Source of the DNA: Chara braunii
Lineage: Eukaryota > Streptophyta > Charophyceae > Charales > Characeae
Length of the DNA: 34,418 nucleotides
Assembly (NCBI GenBank): GCA_003427395.1
Contig: BFEA01000273.1
Coordinates: 103,505-137,922, forward strand
Direction: 5' to 3'
Made by a program: the position numbers and the translations under genes. Numbering within the stretch: the first letter of the stretch is position 1; the number at the start of each line of letters is the position of its first letter. Under the pieces are notes generated by a model. That model saw nothing but the letters and a program-made list of their open reading frames with translations, was not told the DNA's origin and made no database searches. Of the stretch, positions 28,410 to 34,418 are shown piece by piece.

Positions 28410-29588
28410 GTAGGCAAGCAATATCACCTACCATTGTCTTCATTATTGCAATTATGGTTGTCTGCCACTGTATCCACATTGTCTTCTCCCTCGATTCAGA
28501 AGTGTGTGTATCGTTGTCCACCATGCTCCCTTCTGTCCCTTCTTCTTCTTAGACTTTGTGCATGTCTGTCCGTCATGACTGTGTTGTGGTGCACATTTGG
28601 GGTTGTGGAGGTATGTGACTCAGAAGACCAAGGCAGGTATGGTGGAGTAGTATGCCTTCGTACAGTCCATGGATGGTCCAATTTGCATGATGGATATTAA
28701 AGTGGTAGAGATGATCTTGCGGGTTGCAAAAGAAAAAGAAAAGAAATATTTGGCTGTTGTGAGGAGTTGAGTTATTTGGAAGGGTAGATGTCTTTGCATT
28801 TCCATGGGGGATTGCGACGTGTATTACCAAGGCAACGACAACGGCAAGAGTGTACCCTCTTGCCATGGCTGGGCTGTAAAGTGCGATGACAACATTCATT
28901 TGTGCTTTTATTAGAAAAGAACGAGGATGCAAGGCCGCAGGCCTCAGCGGTGCCCAGCAGGGCCACCTGCACAAAAGAGGACCCTGCCGTAAGTGAAGGC
29001 CGGGCATTGAAAAATAACTGCGGGCAGAAATGTAAGTGTCGGGCATACGGAGTCGGCAGACGCTGTTGGGAAGTAACGCAGCCTCCCTCGTTTGAGAAAA
29101 GGTCTGGAGGCCGACTCACGAGTTCTGGGCCAGGAGCGCTAAAAATAGCACTGCTTAGGAGCCAGGGAGTGCTTGAAGACATGAAGGAGGAGGGCTGGCA
29201 CGGTTAAGCGTCGCAGCCAGTGGTAGCCATATCTGTGCTGGGTGGTTCGGTAGGTGGCGCTGGGATTGGGGGAAGAGGACAGCGCTGAGAAGTGGGACTC
29301 GATGAGAGACATGAGGTGGTCAGACTTTGAAGCATCGTTGGCTGAGACGAGCAGCGGGCAAAGAAGAGAGATAGATAGATAGGAAGTAGGATAGCATATA
29401 GGGTAAGTAGGGAAGCAGTATAGGCAGACACAATGGGGGAAGAGCAGCGGACTACTGTTGTATGTATAATTGAGATGTGATGTTGGGATTTCTACATCAA
29501 GGACTCCGGTTCATGTGTTGTGACTCTGACCTTGTAACTCTGCTTTCGACTTGCTTTTATATGATTGCTCTGTTTTGGTGTCTTTCAG
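28410..29588 (+). other. Intron 3 (start) or post-exon DNA
   Basis: Several splice-like words exist (TTCTTCTTAG near 28544-28553, CTGCCGTAAGT near 28983), but no segment entered at the required phase gives the AFFD-type continuation expected after AAKI. A reading frame at 28902-29207 is open but resembles nothing I know. Confidence 0.35.
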
Positions 29589-29692
29589 CACTGGAAATTT
29601 ATGTCCTCATCGGTGGGTTCCTTGCAATTTGGTATTGGAGCGTGGCTCCCTGGCCAACGCATCTATGCTGACGGGTCAGGACAAATGGTGCT
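29589..29692 (+). CDS. Possible further exon, function uncertain
   Basis: Bounded by TGTCTTTCAG and a strong GTAAGT donor (104 nt). Two + frames are open across it. One begins HWKFMSSSVGSLQFGIGAWL and ends QRIYADGSGQMVL. The frame demanded by the phase of exon 3 has a stop after THLC, so direct joining to exon 3 fails and another small exon would be needed between. I cannot align it with S8 proteases, so it may be part of another transcript or a chance pair of splice words. Confidence 0.25.
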
Positions 29693-30129
29693 GTAAGTTG
29701 CGGTTCAACCGTATTGTCGACTCTCTTGGCGCCTGAGGCTCTCCTGTGTCAGGGGTAGAGGACGCAGGAGTGTAGGTTGTACAGATCACAGAAGGCAGAG
29801 TAGTCACGCCGATGGTCGACACCCTGGATTGGTTGGGGGCCGACCAGCTGAACGTTCCACTGATCGGCACCTACCTGTTGGGGATCGGTCGGCACCCTGC
29901 AATTAACCCCCCTATAACCCTCCGTACCCTCCCCCCCATCCCCAAAAGTTTCTCAGCAGATTTGGGCTGTACTCAGCAGGCACAGGACAGCCCTGAACTC
30001 AGATTGAAAAAAAAGAACAGAGGATGGCCCTCTATGGACTAGTTGGCCGACAGCAGGCTGGTCAGCCGTACTGGCGGGCTGGAAAACGGTTGACAGTTGG
30101 CGTCGGCGGCCAGCGGGTATGCAACCCTA
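29693..30129. other. DNA between the candidate exon and the chromovirus, nothing recognised
   Basis: No supported gene. A run of Cs near 29930 and an A8 run near 30008 are the only notable features. Confidence 0.35.
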
Positions 30130-31337
30130 TGTTATGAACATGATTGTCCGTTGAAATTTATCAACGCTCACTCACAGGAACTCCCGTACACGGCCGTACA
30201 TGCGCAAAAGGAAGGGGAGAGGTAGTGGAGTGTCACACCGCCCAACAAAAGGGAAGCAGCGGAAGACTCAGGGGAGCGAAGTGACAGAATACACAATACA
30301 GTGAGTTCCCTCCACACAAGTCCCAACAATCGTTCATAGAAGACAACCGAGTGATCACAGCCAGAAATCAATGAAGAGATGAGGACTCAAACACAATATT
30401 GCAACTGTTTATTAATCTCAGAGTATCGTTTTCACTGAATAGCCTCAGAACCCTGTTGCGCTACCCTCAGAGGAGCGCCTCGACCCCACACACCGAACAG
30501 CTAAAAATAGCACCAGGACAGGTAACACCCAGCGCCACCCTGACATCCAACTCAGTGGCGTGCGCCAAGATGAAACAGGCTCCCAGAGCCAATCGCCACT
30601 CAGATGATGAGGAAGAAGCTTAGCGCCAACAGTCCCTGATGAAGATGAAGTCCAAACGATGGTATCCTCTGAGAAGATGCAGCTATGGCTGCATTGCCAC
30701 TGGGACCCTACTCCTGAGGAGGGTCAGCAGTGCACCACGTGCTCCAACACATCAGACCTCTGATAGCCCAGACCGCTTTGACTCCCAAAGAGTCAGAGCG
30801 GACAGCGTTGACCCTAGTCTGGTCAGTCAGCGCTCCGAAGGTCTGGCTATGTTCGCCGTCTCCCACACTGGAATCAGCAACCACGACCTGATACCATGTG
30901 CGCAGCAACTTCCACCATGAAGTGTCAACTGCCAAAAGCCTAGGACCAATGTCTCCCTCCTATCTATACCCTAGACTAGCCTAGACACAACCTAGACAGG
31001 ACTGACTGACCGATTGGTACCGTTTCTGTTTCGGCCTCTAGGGCCTCTCCCTACCCGGCTATAGGCGAGAGGACCGTTTATCAGCGTAGGCCCATTGGGC
31101 CTGTCTGTCCTAGGGGTAGCCCGAGTCTGCTGTTCGCAGTTAGGGTAACTGTAGGAAATTCGAGTTAGTAGTGGGTCCATATCTCCTATATTTACAAATA
31201 TGTCCCTCACGACTTTCCCTTACAGGTAGGTCTCTTGGTTAGCCCTCAGCCAAACAAAATTACGAATCTGTCCCTACCTAGGGTACAGCCTCGTCTGAGA
31301 GAGGCTACAGGCAACCTGGAACTAGCAAGTCCTTGCA
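30130..31337 (-). mobile_element. 3' LTR of the - strand chromovirus (~1.2 kb)
   Basis: On the + strand it runs from TGTTATGAACATGATTG to TCCTTGCA, giving TG...CA termini in either reading. Its left end is repeated in the same orientation at 34305-34418. It lies directly after a purine tract on the - strand, where a 3' LTR belongs. The right boundary is inferred from that tract. Confidence 0.65.
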
Positions 31338-31356
31338 GACCTACCCTCCCCCGGAG
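31338..31356 (-). other. Polypurine-tract-like sequence
   Basis: On the - strand it reads about CGGGGGAGGGTAGGTC just upstream of the LTR. Such a tract primes plus-strand synthesis in LTR retrotransposons. Confidence 0.5.
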
Positions 31357-31370
31357 CGAGGACCTCCGAG

Positions 31371-31649
31371 CTAGGGGCGTAGGTGTGCAGGGCGTCGAAG
31401 GGGTTCTCCCCTTTGTGCAGCCTCATATTTGAGGATAACAGACTTTGCTGTTTTCAGAAGCTCCTTGTGAGTAAACCAGCGATCCTCAGTATGGGGCTGA
31501 TAAAGAAGCTTCACAAGGTACTCCTTATCCGGGCATGTACCATATTCATCCTCAACTTTTTCCACCTCATATCCCTTCCCAGGGATCGGGGGACCAAATT
31601 GAGGAGGCCTGTTTGGAAATGCATCAGGTGGGACAAACGGCAACAACAT
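31371..31649 (-). pseudogene. Integrase tail with chromodomain-like module (chromovirus)
   Basis: The - strand frame carries FGPPIPGKGYEVEKVEDEYG, then KEYLVKLLYQPHTEDRWFTH and KELLKTAKSVILKYE. The pattern YEVEKVxD, EYLVKxxxYxxxEDRW and a closing helix is that of retrotransposon chromodomains, which are thought to steer integration to marked chromatin. A frameshift near 31650 separates it from the upstream integrase frame. Confidence 0.75.
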
Positions 31650-32700
31650 GCATGAAAGATAGGGTAGGTTTGTAGATGCAGTGGGACATCCACATGATAA
31701 GGTGGCCCAAAAGGGTCAGCTCCCACTGTATCCAAAACCTGCCATGAACCCATATAACGTGGCAACAGCTTGGGCGAAATGTCCTCCTCCCGCGATAGCT
31801 CAGAACTGAGTACCCAGACCCAGTCACCAGCGCGGATGGGGGATGGTCGACGATGCTTGTTAGCCTGCTGGGTCATAGCCTTTTGGGCTTTGAGCAGGTT
31901 AACTCTGGCTCGTTCGATATCCCTCTTGTACTGCCTGGTGAATGCTGCAGTCCCAAGAGTCAGTCTGGGGGTAGCCTTATCGATGATGTCATCGAGAGGC
32001 CGCCGTGGCTCACGTCCCAATGCAACCGATAAGGGGTGAACCCTGTGGAGGAGTGTATAGACGTGATATACACTAGCTGTGCCCGTCCTAGATGGAGATC
32101 CCAATCTTGATCAGGGCTGATCACAGGACGCAGCAACTGGAAAAGAATCTGGTTCATCACTTCAGCCTGCCCATTGGCTTCAGGATGACGACCAAATGTC
32201 ATATCCAGTCTGGAGGTAGTCCTTGCAATAGGACTGCCACTCATTGCTGCAGAAACGCGGATCTCTATCGCTGACAATGGAGGTGGGTGGTCCATGATGA
32301 GTAACCCACCTATCCGCAAAGGCCGTCTGCACGACCGGGACTCTGGCTTCCTCTGGCAAAGGAATAAACTCCGCGTACTTGGAGAACCTGTCCACACACA
32401 CCATGACCTGGCGCATACTGCGAGGAGTGGTCCTCCCCAGGTCAGTGAAATTAATAGCCACTGACTGTGCTGGTGCATCAGGGATGGGAAGTGGCTGCAG
32501 CAGGCCAAGGGGAGGTCGGCGAATGACGTTGTTCCTTTGGCATAACTCACAGGTCTCAACATAGTGCAACATGTCTTTCCTCATCTCCGGCCAGAAGAAC
32601 CGCTGCGACAGGGCCGCCAACGTTTTCAAGGCCCCAAAGTGGCCACGAGCATCATGACACTCAGACATAATGAGTGTCCTCAGCTGGCGGTCCTGAGGGA
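31650..32700 (-). pseudogene. Decayed integrase of the - strand Ty3/gypsy chromovirus
   Basis: Integrase inserts element DNA into the host genome. The zinc-binding part is intact in wording: SECHDARGHFG, then YVETCELCQRN (HHCC) near 32540-32670. The core has INFTDLGRTT, VDRFSKYAEFIPL, SIVSDRDPRFCSNEW and HPEANGQAEVMNQ. The second Asp and the Glu of the DDE triad are present, but the first is Asn (INF where the family has xDF). Frameshifts near 32200, 32030 and 31650 split the gene. LGREPRRPLDDIIDKA and RRPSPIRAGDWVWVLSS mark the C-terminal part. Confidence 0.85.
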
Positions 32701-33004
32701 TGCACAGGCGTTCCTCTCCTCTGCTGCAAGTCTACAGTAGATCTGAAACTAAAATGTATCCTGGTTCAGAGGCAGGATCAGTCTGCAAATTCCTGACAAT
32801 CGGGCCAAAAATCGGGTCCTGTGGCAATAACTGGGCAATGGTCTGACGAGTGCTCTCCCCAAAAGTATAAGTAGAGGAGATCAGGCAGAGAGTGTCAGGC
32901 GTACGAGAAAGGGCCTCTGCTACACGATTGTAGCAGCCCTTCTTGTGTTTCAGTTCAAAGTCAAACAGATCAATGAACTGAATATAGTGCGCAAGCTTGT
33001 CGTT
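32701..33004 (-). pseudogene. RNase H C-terminal part and connection to integrase
   Basis: The frame ELNDKLAHYIQFIDLFDFEL, then KKGCYNRVAEALSRTPDTL, is the expected continuation of RNase H. It is shifted by one base relative to the upstream frame near 33005, at a G run. A stop lies at about 32732, before the integrase zinc region. Confidence 0.8.
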
Positions 33005-33720
33005 CAGTTCCCCTTGGTCTGCATCCACTGTAAGGTGGAGTGATCTGAATATATCTGAAAGTGTTTGCCCATGAGGAAATGCTTCCAATTCTTTAGCGCT
33101 GACACTAGAGCATACAACTTTTCCTCGTACGTAGAATCCTGCAACTTCTTTACTTTAATCTTCTTACTCGTATACTCAACTGGCTGCAGACCATGCCCAC
33201 CATCTTGCTGAAATACTGCCCCAACCCCATACTGGCTAGCATCAGTAGTTAGTACGAAGGGAAGGGTAGTGTCAGGTAACTTTAGAACAGGTGCACGCAT
33301 CAAGACCTCCTTGAGGCGTGTGAAAGCCTGCTGACAGTCCGATGTCCAAAGAAAGTGGGTGTCTTTCTTTGTGAGATCAGTAAGGGGTGCAGCAATAACA
33401 TAAAAGTTCTTAACGAACTTTCTGTAGTATGATGCAACGCCCAAGAATGACCAGACATCACGCACTGTGGTAGGCTGTGGCCAGTCCTGAATTGTAGCAA
33501 CCTTGGTTGTTTTAGGAGCTAGCCCTTCCCCAGAGATTACATGTCCTAGATAAGTTACAGAAGTCACTCCAAAGGAGGACTTTTCTCTATTGATCTTATA
33601 CTGGGCCTCATGTAGGGTCTGGAGAACCAGAGCCAGATGCTGCGCATGCTCCTCGACAGATCGACTGCATACCATGATATCATCCAGGTATACAACTACA
33701 AACCTGTCCAGGTAAGGCAT
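33005..33720 (-). pseudogene. RT palm/thumb and RNase H of the - strand chromovirus
   Basis: A 238-codon open stretch. YLDRFVVVYLDDIMVCS keeps the YLDD catalytic pair. TYLGHVISGEGLAPKTTKV and SFLGVASYYRKFVKNF follow (RT end). RNase H shows TTDASQYGVGAVFQQDGG, TYEEKLYALVSALKNW and IYSDHSTLQWMQTKG, with the expected acidic residues. It is separated from the upstream RT frame by one in-frame TAG, and a few residues of the usual TEMNxxFRPYLD segment are deleted (TEMPYLD). It is the least decayed coding piece of this element. Confidence 0.9.
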
Positions 33721-34304
33721 CTCTGTCTAAAATGTGCCAGGGGCATTGCAAAGACCGAAAGGCATGACAAGGTACTCATAGGTGCCGTATCTGGTCTTGA
33801 AAGCTGTCTTGTGGACATCGCCTTCAACCATCTCAATCTGGTGGTAGCCCGATTTGAGGTCAATCTTGCTAAAGATTGTGCAACCCTGTACCATATCCAG
33901 CAGATCATCAATCCTAGGAAGGGGCTCTGTAGACTTCCTAGTGATCTTATTGAGACCCCTATAGTCGACGCACATCTTGAATTCTCCATTTCCCTTTGGA
34001 ACAAAGAGAAATGGGGGCCCAAATTCAGATGTGCTGGGTCTGATCCAGCCCTTGCTGGTCAGGGTCTCAAGCTGTCTCCTGAGCTCATCGAGTTCAGCAG
34101 GTGACATCCTGCAGATACGGCCCTTGGGAGGGACCGCACCTGGCAGGAGCTCAATCCTATGCTGGGTCTCAGTAGGCTCCTGCATCAAGTTTGGAAACTG
34201 GTCCAAAACCTGCTGAATCGGTGGGGGACTAGGAGCAGCATCAACACCAGTCTGTTTCACATATGTGACAAACAGACGTGTGTGGGCAGTCTGGCGAGAG
34301 AGCT
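33721..34304 (-). pseudogene. RT fingers and N-terminal pol region of the - strand chromovirus
   Basis: The frame reads [20 protein letters not shown], then [80 protein letters not shown] and [12 protein letters not shown], classic Ty3/gypsy RT. It ends at a TAG at 33727-33729 that replaces the usual Gln (CAG) before TEM. Upstream of about 34300 the frame runs straight into LTR sequence, so protease and gag are absent. Confidence 0.9.
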
Positions 34305-34418
34305 GTATGAACATGATTGTCCGTTGAAATTTTATCAATGCTCACTCACAGGAACTCCCGTACACGCCCATGCATGCACAAAAGGAAAGGGAGAGGTAGT
34401 GGAGGAGCAGCATCCACA
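34305..34418 (-). mobile_element. Second chromovirus LTR, start only (cut by window end)
   Basis: TGTATGAACATGATTGTCCG and the ~105 bases that follow match 30130-30235 in the same orientation, with small differences. It abuts pol directly, without primer-binding site, gag or protease. Confidence 0.75.

Noticed and set aside
28902-29207. 101-codon + frame after exon 3
   Set aside because: No recognisable motif, no phase-compatible link to exon 3, and GTAAGT words inside it. Not enough to call a gene.

Overview
The window looks like nuclear DNA from a repeat-rich plant-lineage eukaryote. Supporting signs are GT-AG introns, Ty3/gypsy elements, TA-flanked inverted-repeat elements, U6 snRNA retrocopies and many dinucleotide microsatellites. 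A streptophyte or other green alga such as a charophyte is possible, but that is inference. It is a draft assembly: it holds a 775-base N gap, two isolated Ns, and a leftover sequencing-library adapter at 10680-10713.

Only one host gene can be supported. It is a secreted subtilisin-like serine protease (peptidase family S8) on the + strand. Exon 1 (about 3372-4253) encodes a signal peptide and propeptide. Exon 2 (5530-5634) carries the catalytic Asp motif DTGID. Exon 3 (28205-28409) carries the catalytic His motif GHGTHVAG. The three exons join in frame: exons 1 and 2 both end at phase 0, and DTGIDMQ runs straight into HCFFYD. Intron 2 is therefore about 22.6 kb, and most of the window is its contents. 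No convincing later exon, and no Asn or Ser catalytic block, is seen before the window ends.

Layout: 1-3371 is upstream DNA with microsatellites and small inverted-repeat elements. 3372-5634 holds exons 1-2 and an intron with long complementary GA and CT tracts. 5635-11687 (early intron 2) holds U6-derived sequences, several inverted-repeat elements, minisatellites and the adapter artefact. 11688-26478 is a decayed + strand Ty3/gypsy element: left LTR, primer-binding site, gag, protease and linker, gap, RT, RNase H, then a truncated right LTR with no integrase between. About 8 kb of non-coding DNA (roughly 12.46-20.34 kb) lies between its primer-binding site and gag, and this stretch is full of perfect hairpins. 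26479-28204 holds tandem repeats and the end of intron 2. 28205-29692 holds exon 3 and a weak candidate exon. 30130-34418 is a second Ty3/gypsy element, a chromovirus on the - strand with RT, RNase H, integrase, a chromodomain-like tail and LTR sequence on both sides.

The most unusual signal is at 15354-15862. Six copies of a near-invariant core of about 19 nt (CATTCAGCTTAGAAACAAT) are each enclosed by a different pair of complementary arms. The arms change between copies but stay paired, which is a covariation signature of a conserved nucleic-acid structure. Just upstream are three diverged copies of a roughly 120-bp unit with a shared GGCAGC-type core. I do not recognise this system with confidence.
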